Source: Clostridiales bacterium UBA4959 (GTDB taxonomy: Bacteria; Bacillota; Clostridia; Oscillospirales; CAG-272). Taken from it: a DNA stretch of 10,219 nt. Each line of letters begins with the position of its first letter. Position 1 is the stretch's first letter. The DNA lies in the NCBI GenBank assembly GCA_002397345.1, contig DHAH01000141.1, positions 1 through 10,219 of the forward strand, written 5' to 3'. Made by a program: the position numbers and the translations under genes. A model generated the notes under the pieces. That model was not told the DNA's origin. It did not search any database and saw nothing but the letters and a program-made list of their open reading frames with translations. Positions 1 through 6,745 of this stretch are shown here, in pieces.

Positions 1-1674
1 GAGCTGTGGGGCTGGCTCGCGGAACACTTTTTCACAAGCTCCGATATCATAAAGATCGCACATAATCTTGCGTTCGAATCTATGTTTCTCTACGCACGCG
101 GAATAATTCTGCAGCCACCGTGCTATGACACCATCGCCGCGGCGCAGCTTACGCTCAAGAACTGCTATACCTTCCGCACGCTCGCCGACAGCGGGCTGAA
201 AACTCTCGTGCCGGAGCTGTTTGACACCGAGCTCCCGACCTTCGCCGAGGTGACCGGCGACAGGTTTTTCGATGAACTCGACCCCTCCGATTACGAAACC
301 GTGCGCTATGCCTGCGCCGACTCCGATTATACACTACGGCTGTACCACCTTTTCAACGGTTGGTTCGACAAGTGGATGCCGAGACACAGGTACATAACCG
401 AGCAGGTCGAATCCCCCACCGCTATATATTGTGGGCTGATGAAGTACAACGGAATATTGACCGACACGGAGCTTATGACGACTAAGGCAATCGAGTGTGA
501 TAATAAGCTCGAAGAACTGCGTCGCAAGATAGCGTTAATAATTGGCGATGTAAACATCGGAGCCAATGCCGGTACATCGGCGTTTAAACAATATCTGTAT
601 AAAGACCTCGGCCTGCCAGTCCTTAAAACTACCTCGAAGTATCAGGAAGCAATGGATGATGAAGCGCTAGTCCTGCTCTCTGAATGGTGCGCCGAAAACC
701 GACCGGAACTTGTGCCGCTGTTCAAGCTCGTGCAGGAATACCGCCGCTGGGGTAAGATAAAATCAACCTACATCGATGGATATATGCGGCATATCAACCC
801 CGTAACAGGCAGGATTCATGCGGATTTACTGCCACTCGCCACAGAGACGGGCAGGTTCGCGGCGAGAAATCCAAATTTGCAAAACATGCCCCGCACCGGT
901 GCGGAGGATATCGGTGTGCGGAACTTTATCACAGCGCCCGAGGGTAAGGTTCTATTATCGCTGGACTTCTCGCAAATAGAACTCCGCGTCGGTGCGTACT
1001 TCTGCCGGGATGAGCGGATGCTTGAGACCTACCGCACCGGTGGAGATATACACGACCAAACCGCGACCTTCATATTCGGCGCGGGCAAGCACGACAAAGA
1101 GCAAAGAACCATCGCGAAAAATGTGAACTTCGGTACATTTTATGGCTTGTTTCCGCGCGGACTGCAGCGCACGCTCAAGCTCAAGGCGGGCGTGGATAAG
1201 TCTCTGCCCGAATGCGATCAAATAATATTGAACCTTAAAGCCGGTTACCCGAAGCTCGCCGAGTGGCAGGAGAAAACCAAACGCCGCGCTTCGGTTACCC
1301 GATACTCCGAAACCGCACTCGGTCGGCGGCGGTATCTGCCAGATATAACCTCGCAGGACTGGGGAAAGCGGACGTTCGCCGAACGCTGCGCACTGAACAC
1401 GCCGATACAAGGCACCGCGGCGGATATACTTAAGCTGGCACTCGGTAAGATTATTGCAGGATTACCAGAGCGTCCGTGGTTATTGCCGTTATTACAAATC
1501 CACGACGAACTCGTGTTCGAGGTGCCGGAGGATAAATTGCGTGAAGCGGTAGTATTTATCAAGGAATGTATGGAAGCGCGGTCATTCCCGAAGTTTGATG
1601 TACCGATTGTCGCGGAAGCCGCAGCCGGTGCGCGGTTTGGAGAACTGAAAGAATTGGAGGAAAATATATCATGA
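1..1674 (+). CDS. Phage DNA polymerase I (family A), 5'-truncated by window edge
   Basis: Replicative polymerase of the phage, with 3'-5' exonuclease and polymerase domains. The frame is open from base 1, so the ATG at 82 is internal and the true start lies before the window; 557 residues are visible. Exonuclease motif II appears as HNLAFE (61-78), with Glu where Klenow has Asp, and motif III as YACAD (307-321, Y-x3-D). Motif I (DxE) would lie upstream. The polymerase domain has motif A, LDFSQIELR (961-987, metal-binding Asp at 964), motif B, KNVNFGTFYG (about 1117-1146), and motif C, HDE (1501-1509). No 5'-3' exonuclease domain is seen in the visible part, as usual for phage enzymes of this type. 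The stop overlaps the next start (ATGA at 1671-1674), so the two genes are probably translationally coupled. The polymerase assignment is certain; exonuclease activity is inferred. Confidence 0.97.
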   Translation, partial: ELWGWLAEHFFTSSDIIKIAHNLAFESMFLYARGIILQPPCYDTIAAAQLTLKNCYTFRTLADSGLKTLVPELFDTELPTFAEVTGDRFFDELDPSDYETVRYACADSDYTLRLYHLFNGWFDKWMPRHRYITEQVESPTAIYCGLMKYNGILTDTELMTTKAIECDNKLEELRRKIALIIGDVNIGANAGTSAFKQYLYKDLGLPVLKTTSKYQEAMDDEALVLLSEWCAENRPELVPLFKLVQEYRRWGKIKSTYIDGYMRHINPVTGRIHADLLPLATETGRFAARNPNLQNMPRTGAEDIGVRNFITAPEGKVLLSLDFSQIELRVGAYFCRDERMLETYRTGGDIHDQTATFIFGAGKHDKEQRTIAKNVNFGTFYGLFPRGLQRTLKLKAGVDKSLPECDQIILNLKAGYPKLAEWQEKTKRRASVTRYSETALGRRRYLPDITSQDWGKRTFAERCALNTPIQGTAADILKLALGKIIAGLPERPWLLPLLQIHDELVFEVPEDKLREAVVFIKECMEARSFPKFDVPIVAEAAAGARFGELKELEENIS

Positions 1675-1949
1675 GCCATCGGCAATATATCATATCCTCC
1701 GAAGACCGGTGTGTCGCTGCGGCGCAATACATCATCGAAAACAACGCGACCGTGCGTGAAACGGCAAAAGTCATCGGGGTCGGCAAGTCAACGATACATA
1801 AAGATGTCACTGTTATCTTGAAAAGTTACAATATACCCCTGTATCTGCTGGTAAGGAAAGTGCTTGACAAGAACAAAACGGAGCGCCATATCCGGGGCGG
1901 CCTCGCCACAAAACGCAAGTTTGCAACGGAGGCAGCACATGGATATTAA
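1671..1949 (+). CDS. SpoIIID-like DNA-binding regulator
   Basis: A 92-residue protein that resembles the sporulation regulator SpoIIID along most of its length. Residues 27-46 form a helix-turn-helix (TVRETAKVIGVGKSTIHKDV), matching the SpoIIID pattern in which KSTVHKD marks the recognition helix. A basic C-terminal segment, RHIRGGLATKRKF (72-84), corresponds to the RHLRGGxATKxKY tail that in SpoIIID adds DNA contacts. The start is supported by GGAGG at 1656-1660, ten bases upstream, and by the ATGA overlap with the polymerase gene. In Bacillus and Clostridium, SpoIIID controls mother-cell genes during sporulation. This copy sits inside a phage replication operon, so it more likely controls phage genes or interferes with the host programme (inference). 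The family call is strong; the targets are unknown. Confidence 0.88.
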   Translation: MSHRQYIISSEDRCVAAAQYIIENNATVRETAKVIGVGKSTIHKDVTVILKSYNIPLYLLVRKVLDKNKTERHIRGGLATKRKFATEAAHGY

Positions 1950-2364
1950 TTATAAAAACCACGAGGGGTACAGTGACCCGACGGCGTTTCATGCCATACG
2001 TTCCGCTGTCCACTGCGGGCATGATAAAACGGTTGTATACCACGCGCCTGAAAAAGTGTATATCTGCTCACCGTACCGAGGCGATATCGAGATAAACATC
2101 GCCAATGCCCGCAGGTATTGCCGCATCGCTTATGACAGCGGCAAGCTTCCAATCGCACCGCACTTGTATTTTCCGCAGTTTCTCGATGACGACAACGAAG
2201 CGGAACGTAGGGTGGGCATATCGCTCGGCCTCGAAGCATTGCGGCTGTGTTCTGAAATCTGGGTGTGCGGCGGCACGGTCACACAAGGAATGGCTTATGA
2301 AATAACCGAGGCGAAACGCCTGGGAATCCGAATCAGGTATATTGAAAGCGAGGGAATCTTATGA
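1939..2364 (+). CDS. DUF4406/DUF7768-like protein (nucleoside 2-deoxyribosyltransferase superfamily)
   Basis: A 141-residue protein common in clostridial phage replication operons, with no proven function that I know of. The fold signature is visible: YICSPYRGDIEINIANARRY (41-60) for the first strand, loop and helix; PIAPHLYFPQF (71-81); a strand EIWVCGG (106-112); and GMAYEITEAKRLG (117-129). In the last of these, E121 sits where nucleoside 2-deoxyribosyltransferases carry their catalytic glutamate. A short N-terminal extension with SDPTAFHAI (12-20) is also typical of the phage group. I chose ATG 1939 over the upstream in-frame start at 1864 because GGAGG at 1928-1932 lies six bases before it. 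It overlaps the SpoIIID-like gene by 11 bases. A role in nucleotide salvage or base exchange is inference from the fold only. Confidence 0.85.
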   Translation: MDINYKNHEGYSDPTAFHAIRSAVHCGHDKTVVYHAPEKVYICSPYRGDIEINIANARRYCRIAYDSGKLPIAPHLYFPQFLDDDNEAERRVGISLGLEALRLCSEIWVCGGTVTQGMAYEITEAKRLGIRIRYIESEGIL

Positions 2365-4853
2365 ACACAAGCGCAATTCCGATTGAGGAATTTATCCGTT
2401 GTTTCTTCGAGCCGGATGAAACCGTGTGCCTACGCGTGTTCGCCGACCGTAAAGGCACGTCGTTTACGGGACTAAAACTGGAATGTCAAGCTGCTAAAAT
2501 CAACGCAATGGAAGACGCACTGCGCAGGTACAATGCCGAAAATCGCGGCATTTTTTTCGTAGTCAACCTCGGCGGGCATAACGACGAAGACATCACAAGG
2601 ATCAACGCACAGTTTGTCGAGAGCGACGACGGTACATTTGATGAGCAATGGGAACGTATCAACGCTTTTCCATTATCGCCGTCTTTGGTTGTGAAGACAA
2701 AAAAGTCGCTGCATTGTTATTGGCTTATGAGGTCTGCGAAGGTCGAGCGTTTCCGTTACGTGCAAAAACAGCTTGTAGCGCAGTTCAGCGGAGACCCCGC
2801 CTGCGTCAACGAGAGCCGCGTACTGCGTCTTCCGAGTTTTTATCATTGCAAGCAAGATCTGGTTATGGTGGAATGCGTGAAGTTCAATCCCGAACTGCGG
2901 TACACACAGGATGAGTTGTCCTCCGCGCTGCCGACAATACTCGAAGAATACGAAACCGTGCTGCCGAAAGCAAATGTATCAGGCGCACGGCGCGGCTTGG
3001 CGCTCGCAAGCTCACGCTGCGAATTTTTGCAGTACTGCAAGAACAATGCCGCAGACCTTTCCGAACATGATTGGTATGCGATGATCAGCAACCTTGCGGT
3101 GTTTGACGGCGGCGACAGAACGATTCATCAGCTTTCCAAGCCGTACCCGAAATATGACTACAACGAGACACAGAAAAAAATTGCACACTTTCTTGAGTCC
3201 GGCACGAAACCTATAACATGCGCCTGTATCGCGGAAAAAGGCTTCAAATGCCCGAAGCTTGAAAACAACGTGTGCGGCTGTAAATCCCCCGCGGCGTTGG
3301 CGTTCAAGCCAATGACCGCCGACGAGTTGCTGGCTTGTTTGGATTCGCTTGAAAAGCAGCCCTCCGCAATTGAAAACATTCAAACCGCTACACGGTTTAT
3401 CAATGATTGTTTATACAACATCGCTCCTCCTACCGCCGAGACGCTGATAAACTACGATATCAAGGCAAAGTTTTACTTCAAAGCCGCAGATTTGAAACCG
3501 CTGCTGTCATTGCACCGTGAACTCTACAAGAAACACACCGAGAACAGGGACACTCGCCGCGAGACTGATGGCAAAGGACTCACCGAATGGTACGAGATAA
3601 CAGAACGCGGCGGTCTGCACTTCCTGCCAGGTGCGCTCGCCGATTATTTGGCGCAGAATGTAGATGCTTTCTACGGCGCGGGAAGTTACTTCTTCTACGA
3701 CCACGGAATGTACGAAATGCGAGATGATCTCGTAGCGATGGCTAAAGTGCGCTCGTTTATGATAACAAAGTCGGCTAAATCGAGCGAAATTTCCGATGCC
3801 GAGTACCAGTGGCGAATGCAGATATGGAAAGCTGTGCGTGAAATCAACGCGAATCCGTTCATTGTCAACGTGCGAAATGGCTTGTATAATGTGCTTGACG
3901 GCTCGTTCAAGGAGCATACGCCGAAATATTACAGCACCGTGCAAATAGCCGCGAACCTCGACGGGCAAGCCGAATGTCCGCAATTCCTCGCGTTTCTTTC
4001 CGATGTCTTGCCGGAGAGCGAATTGCCTCTCATTCAGGAAATTTTAGGCTATCTGCTTATCCCGATAAACAAGGCACAGAAATCTTTCGTATTCGTCGGC
4101 GCGCCCAATGCCGGCAAAAGCACCTTGCTCTCCGTAGTTCAAGACGTATTGCTCGGAGCGGACAATGTCAGCAACATACCGTGGCAGGCGCTTGGGGAGC
4201 GGTTCAACAAGGCTGAGCTGTTCGGAAAGTTGGCTAACATCTTCGCCGACCTACCGAGCAAAGCGATTGACGATGGCGGTGTGTTCAAAACGCTGACAGG
4301 TGAAGATTATGTAAACGCCGAGCGGAAAAACAAAGACCCGTTTAAGTTCCGCTCATATGCACGGCTCCTCTTCTCATGCAACGAGATGCCGAAAAACTAT
4401 GCTGACCGCTCAGAGGGTTATTACCGCAGGCTCCTAATAATCCGCTTCGACAAGTCTGTGCCGAAAGCGAAGATCGATCCGAACCTGCGTGAACGGCTCG
4501 CAGTGGAACGCGACGGCATATTGACATGGGCTATCGAGGGCCTGAAACGGCTCATCGCCAACAGCTACCAGTTCAGCGAGACAGACCGCACAAGAAGTGA
4601 ATTACAGCGTTACAAAGTGGAAAGTAACTCCGCGCTTATGTTCCTCGAGGAATGCTGCGAGGTCGGAGCGAAATATGAGTGTGTCCGCGAACTGCTCTTT
4701 GAGAAGTATCAGGATTATTGCCGCAAGAATGGCTTTAAATCTATGTCACAAACCACTTTCAACAGAGACGTTGAGTCCGTGGATGGTGTGGAGCGCGGCA
4801 GAGACAAGATGTCCCGTCGAAGCACGTGGAAGGGACTTAAATTGTCGGAATGA
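2361..4853 (+). CDS. Phage primase-helicase (RepB-type primase + SF3 helicase, P4 family)
   Basis: An 830-residue fusion that would prime and unwind phage DNA. The N-terminal part (about 1-200) looks like a RepB/archaeo-eukaryotic-type primase: acidic E87-S-D89-D90 after the strand NAQFV, an S-x-H motif (SLH, 116-118), and NESRVLRLPSFYHCK in the position of the R-x-x-R-x-P nucleotide-binding segment. A cysteine cluster, C287, C289, C297, C305 and C307, may bind zinc. The C-terminal part is a superfamily 3 helicase: Walker A GAPNAGKST (580-588), Walker B IFADLP with D630, sensor SCNEMP with N674, and an arginine-rich YYRRLLIIRF. The start overlaps the previous stop (ATGA, 2361-2364), with GAGGG at 2350-2354. 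The helicase call is very secure. The primase is secure by family, although the first metal-binding acid is Glu rather than Asp. Confidence 0.94.
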   Translation: MNTSAIPIEEFIRCFFEPDETVCLRVFADRKGTSFTGLKLECQAAKINAMEDALRRYNAENRGIFFVVNLGGHNDEDITRINAQFVESDDGTFDEQWERINAFPLSPSLVVKTKKSLHCYWLMRSAKVERFRYVQKQLVAQFSGDPACVNESRVLRLPSFYHCKQDLVMVECVKFNPELRYTQDELSSALPTILEEYETVLPKANVSGARRGLALASSRCEFLQYCKNNAADLSEHDWYAMISNLAVFDGGDRTIHQLSKPYPKYDYNETQKKIAHFLESGTKPITCACIAEKGFKCPKLENNVCGCKSPAALAFKPMTADELLACLDSLEKQPSAIENIQTATRFINDCLYNIAPPTAETLINYDIKAKFYFKAADLKPLLSLHRELYKKHTENRDTRRETDGKGLTEWYEITERGGLHFLPGALADYLAQNVDAFYGAGSYFFYDHGMYEMRDDLVAMAKVRSFMITKSAKSSEISDAEYQWRMQIWKAVREINANPFIVNVRNGLYNVLDGSFKEHTPKYYSTVQIAANLDGQAECPQFLAFLSDVLPESELPLIQEILGYLLIPINKAQKSFVFVGAPNAGKSTLLSVVQDVLLGADNVSNIPWQALGERFNKAELFGKLANIFADLPSKAIDDGGVFKTLTGEDYVNAERKNKDPFKFRSYARLLFSCNEMPKNYADRSEGYYRRLLIIRFDKSVPKAKIDPNLRERLAVERDGILTWAIEGLKRLIANSYQFSETDRTRSELQRYKVESNSALMFLEECCEVGAKYECVRELLFEKYQDYCRKNGFKSMSQTTFNRDVESVDGVERGRDKMSRRSTWKGLKLSE

Positions 4854-4860
4854 CCGGAAC

Positions 4861-5071
4861 GAAACACTTCCGAAACACCGCCAAAATCCGAAAAGCCTGT
4901 AAACATCGGCTTTCGAAACACTTGAAACACCTTTTTCTGCTCTTTGCGTAAATACCAAGTTAGAAGATACGGTACAAGAGAAAGAAGAGAAAATAATATA
5001 TAGAAACTTTTACTCTTTCAAGTGTTTCGGAAGCCCTATATACAAGCGTTTTTAGGCAGCGCGTGTGTTTC
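4861..5071 (+). repeat. GAAACAC repeat cluster in non-coding gap (candidate origin/control region)
   Basis: The 241 bases between the primase-helicase and VRR-NUC genes hold no gene that I can support. GAAACAC occurs four times on the plus strand (4861, 4872, 4915, 4924), arranged as two composite copies: GAAACACTTCCGAAACACC (4861-4879) and GAAACACTTGAAACACC (4915-4931). It occurs twice inverted, as GTGTTTC at 5022-5028 and 5065-5071. Between the two groups lies an A+T- and purine-rich stretch (about 4950-5015). Iteron-like repeats flanking an easily melted core next to the replication initiator gene resemble a phage origin. An operator array for an early or middle promoter is the main alternative. 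The repeats are seen directly; the role is inferred. Confidence 0.55.
4908..5035. repeat. 20-base inverted repeat flanking an A+T/purine-rich core
   Basis: The left arm GGCTTTCGAAACACTTGAAA (4908-4927) pairs with the right arm TTTCAAGTGTTTCGGAAGCC (5016-5035) at 19 of 20 positions, or 20 of 20 allowing one G-T pair. The spacer is 88 bases. The arms contain the GAAACAC motif of the surrounding cluster. The wide spacing makes a simple transcription terminator unlikely; paired protein-binding sites, or a large stem-loop in single-stranded DNA, fit better. Confidence 0.6.
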
Positions 5072-5094
5072 AAAACCGAAGGGGTGTGGCACAT

Positions 5095-5379
5095 ATGCTC
5101 GAAAAAGATATAGTGGCCTCAATACTCCGTTATCTCAAGACCGTTCCCGGCTGTTTTGCGTGGAAATCGCATGGCGGCATGTATGGGGTGGCCGGCTTGC
5201 CCGACATCATCTGCTGTATCGGCGGCAGATTTGTGGCGTTCGAGGTAAAGACACCGTCGGGTGTGCTGACAAAGCTTCAAGAAACAATGATTTCGAAGAT
5301 TAACGCCGCAAAGGGTAATGCCTACAAAGTCACAACGCTTCAGGAAGTCAGGGAGATAGTCGAAAATCTCAACTTCTGA
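5095..5379 (+). CDS. VRR-NUC domain nuclease
   Basis: A 94-residue stand-alone VRR-NUC protein of the PD-(D/E)xK nuclease superfamily, a regular member of clostridial phage replication modules and thought to act on branched or replicating DNA. The active-site pattern is complete: D37 in GLPDII, E50-V-K52 in AFEVKTP, and Q62 in the following helix (TKLQET). G27-G28 and the strand after them match the family's N-terminal loop. The length is normal for the stand-alone form. I chose ATG 5095, with AAGGGG at 5079-5084 upstream, over an in-frame GTG at 5065 that has no clear ribosome binding site and lies in the inverted GTGTTTC repeat. The gene follows the repeat-rich gap and precedes the cysteine-rich gene by 18 bases. 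Its exact substrate is unknown. Confidence 0.93.
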   Translation: MLEKDIVASILRYLKTVPGCFAWKSHGGMYGVAGLPDIICCIGGRFVAFEVKTPSGVLTKLQETMISKINAAKGNAYKVTTLQEVREIVENLNF

Positions 5380-5397
5380 AACGGAGGGCAGCCTTTC

Positions 5398-5751
5398 ATG
5401 GATAAAATTAAATGCGCTGTCTGCGAGTATGCGCGGCAGGACATAACGGCGAGCGAATACGCTCGGAAACAGTGTAAAACATGCGATGACCGCGAAAACT
5501 GCGAGATATGCCGCGGCTGTGATAAATATGGCGGCTGTAAGGCGCGGCGAAATCCTAAAGCCAAGCAAAACTGCGAACGCCGTCTTGATAACATCTGCTC
5601 CGGGCAGGCCCTGAAATGGGCGGCAGTCGAGTGCGGCAGCAACCGCAGCGAATATTATAAATCCCTGCTGAACGTCAGCATAAACGGCAGAATGCAGAAA
5701 CGCGTCACCTGGAGCGGATGCTACTGCGGTAAAAGGAGGGGCGGCGTATGA
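5398..5751 (+). CDS. Cysteine-rich phage protein, function unknown
   Basis: A 117-residue, basic protein with 13 cysteines: 6, 9, 26, 29, 35, 38, 41, 47, 59, 67, 79, 108 and 110. Several form CxxC pairs (C6/C9, C26/C29, C35/C38), with C41 three residues after C38, which suggests two or more zinc-binding knuckles in the N-terminal half. The C-terminal half has AAVECGSNRSEYYKSLLN and VTWSGCYCG, a pattern I recall from uncharacterised proteins at this place in clostridial phages. No enzymatic motif is visible. The start is supported by GGAGGG at 5383-5388, and the stop overlaps the next gene by 4 bases (ATGA). DNA or RNA binding is a reasonable guess from the zinc-like clusters, no more. The gene is real by operon position, ribosome binding site and composition. 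Confidence 0.8.
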   Translation: MDKIKCAVCEYARQDITASEYARKQCKTCDDRENCEICRGCDKYGGCKARRNPKAKQNCERRLDNICSGQALKWAAVECGSNRSEYYKSLLNVSINGRMQKRVTWSGCYCGKRRGGV

Positions 5752-6161
5752 CGGCCAAAGAATACCTCTCGCAGGCTCGGTCAATTAAAATCTTGATTGA
5801 CGCTATGTCGGAGCAGCTGGCTTTCCTGAAAGAGACCGCCAAATACATAAGTCCCTGTCTTTCCGATATGCCTAAAACGCCATGCAGCATTCACAAAATC
5901 GAGGATGCCTGCATCCGGGTGATGGAAAAAGAAGAGCAGATAAAAGAACAATACAACAAACTAGATGAAATCAACACCGCTATTTACGCCGTGAGCGATC
6001 CGATACAGCGGGCGATACTGGTCAAACGTTATTTGAGCAATAAAACGTGGGCAGAAATTGCACAGGAAACATTCATCAGTTTGCGGCATGTCCAACGAAT
6101 ACACAATACTGCGCTTGGTGAAATAACAAAGCTATTAAAACTTGGCATGAAATGTCACTAA
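5748..6161 (+). CDS. DUF1492-type phage late transcription regulator (sigma-region-4-like)
   Basis: A 137-residue protein matching the DUF1492 group, related in fold and position to ArpU/RinA-type activators that switch on late genes in Gram-positive phages. The N-terminal two thirds are helical with likely coiled coils (about 10-32 and 57-82), separated by the conserved-looking segment SPCLSDMPKTPCS (35-47). Residues 85-105 (PIQRAILVKRYLSNKTWAEIA) lead into a helix-turn-helix ending in SLRHVQRIHNTAL (111-123), as in sigma factor region 4. AAAAGGAGGG at 5731-5740 gives a strong ribosome binding site, and the start overlaps the previous stop. It is the last gene before a gap with promoter-like and hairpin signals, the usual place for a regulator acting on the promoter just downstream. 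The target is inferred. Confidence 0.87.
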   Translation: MTAKEYLSQARSIKILIDAMSEQLAFLKETAKYISPCLSDMPKTPCSIHKIEDACIRVMEKEEQIKEQYNKLDEINTAIYAVSDPIQRAILVKRYLSNKTWAEIAQETFISLRHVQRIHNTALGEITKLLKLGMKCH

Positions 6162-6165
6162 ACGG

Positions 6166-6177
6166 CATGGTTTAACA
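6166..6177 (+). repeat. CATGGTTTAACA element, copy 1 of 2
   Basis: CATGGTTTAACA begins five bases after the stop of the DUF1492-type gene. A near copy, CATGGTTCGACA (6746-6757, 10 of 12 identical), begins directly after the stop of the HNH gene and lies within the spacer of the promoter there. Two related elements each placed at the end of a gene and upstream of a promoter may be binding sites of one regulator. Chance is possible at this length. Confidence 0.35.
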
Positions 6178-6179
6178 TC

Positions 6180-6213
6180 TTGCATATTGTTTTAAGGGGT
6201 GTTACAATATAAT
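6180..6213 (+). promoter_or_regulatory. Candidate late promoter upstream of HNH gene
   Basis: TTGCAT (6180-6185) and TACAAT (6203-6208) are 17 bases apart, a good sigma-A-type arrangement. A perfect TATAAT (6208-6213) overlaps and could serve as an alternative -10, though its best -35 is weaker. The site lies about 20 bases after the stop of the DUF1492-type regulator and would drive the HNH/terminase genes with a leader of about 170 bases. The placement fits a phage late promoter; use by host sigma-A with activator help is inferred. Confidence 0.6.
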
Positions 6214-6234
6214 CAGCAAAGTGTAATTACATGC

Positions 6235-6265
6235 GAGCCGTTCGGGAAACCGGGCGGCTCTTTCT
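6235..6265 (+). terminator. GAAA-loop hairpin, possible terminator or leader RNA element
   Basis: GAGCCGTTCGG (6235-6245) pairs over 11 positions (two of them G-U) with CCGGGCGGCTC (6250-6260), closing a GAAA tetraloop. Only TTTCT follows, so the U tract is weak for a strong intrinsic terminator. It lies after the candidate late promoter, so it could attenuate early read-through, be the target of antitermination, or shape the leader of the HNH mRNA. Confidence 0.6.
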
Positions 6266-6280
6266 ATGCGGCTGCATAGA
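6263..6280 (+). other. Second small hairpin in HNH leader
   Basis: TCTATGC (6263-6269) pairs perfectly over seven bases with GCATAGA (6274-6280) around a GGCT loop. It starts within the short T-rich tail of the preceding hairpin, so the two structures are nearly stacked or could compete for those bases. No U tract follows. Confidence 0.45.
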
Positions 6281-6305
6281 GATATTATACACCGTATCGG
6301 CGAAT

Positions 6306-6347
6306 GTGTCCAGTGTTTGGATTCTTCTTTTTTGCTTCGTGTCCAGT
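6306..6347 (+). repeat. Direct repeat GTGTCCAGT, two copies 33 bases apart
   Basis: GTGTCCAGT occurs at 6306-6314 and 6339-6347. The 33-base spacing is about three helical turns, which would place both copies on the same face of the DNA. They lie in the leader between the hairpins and the HNH gene. A binding site for a packaging or regulatory protein is possible, but two 9-mers are thin evidence. Confidence 0.35.
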
Positions 6348-6391
6348 ATACAAGTCCGCGAGTACAAATGTTTTTAAGGAAGGTGTTCCCC

Positions 6392-6745
6392 TTGCCATAC
6401 AAACCGAAGAAACCTTGCGCCTACCCCGGCTGCCACAGACTGACGAACAGCCGTTATTGCGAGGAACATGCAAAGCAAGAAGCTCGACGGTATAACCGTT
6501 ACGACCGCGACCCCGAGAGCAACAAGCGCTATGACAGGAAGTGGCAGAAAATCCGCGCGGCTTTTCTTTCAGCGAATCCTTTGTGCGAGCTATGCCAATT
6601 GGAAGGTAGGCTCACACCCGCTGAGCTTGTTCATCACAAGATAAAGATAACAGACGGCGGCACAAATAAATGGAGTAACCTGCAGGCTTTATGCCAACAA
6701 CACCATTCATCTTTACATGCAAAGCAAGGTGACTACTTTAATTGA
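6392..6745 (+). CDS. HNH endonuclease associated with phage DNA packaging
   Basis: A 117-residue HNH nuclease placed next to the small terminase, the position of HNH proteins known in phages such as HK97 to assist terminase cutting at cos. It starts with a small zinc-like knuckle (C9, C14, C23, H26). The HNH core has CELC (C65, C68) and C101/H104 as structural zinc ligands, H81-H82 in LVHHKIKI, N96 in WSNLQALC, and H105/H109 as the last histidines. I chose TTG 6392 because AAGGAAGGTG (6376-6385) lies six bases upstream and the protein then begins MPYKPKKPC, the usual start of this family. ATG 6368 is an in-frame alternative that would lie before that ribosome binding site. The packaging role is by family and context. 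Confidence 0.92.
   Translation: MPYKPKKPCAYPGCHRLTNSRYCEEHAKQEARRYNRYDRDPESNKRYDRKWQKIRAAFLSANPLCELCQLEGRLTPAELVHHKIKITDGGTNKWSNLQALCQQHHSSLHAKQGDYFN

Noticed and set aside
82..84. ATG at 82 as the polymerase start
   Set aside because: The same frame is open back to base 1 and includes exonuclease motif II, so the start is outside the window.
955..1727. Long minus-strand open frames inside the polymerase gene (for example 955-1410 and 1245-1727)
   Set aside because: They lie opposite a clear family A polymerase with all motifs, have no ribosome binding site or family signature, and are low-complexity translations of the complementary strand.
5014..5044. A promoter (TATATA/TATACA near 5037-5044) in the repeat-rich gap
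   Set aside because: A -10-like hexamer exists but no convincing -35 at 16-18 bases, so I did not list it as a feature.
4861..5071. CRISPR array
   Set aside because: The repeats are 7-19 bases with irregular spacing and mixed orientation, unlike the uniform repeat-spacer pattern of CRISPR.
5119..5784. A 221-codon minus-strand open frame across the VRR-NUC and cysteine-rich genes
   Set aside because: It spans two genes with strong signatures and ribosome binding sites on the plus strand; its Ala/Phe-rich sequence is an artefact of the complement.
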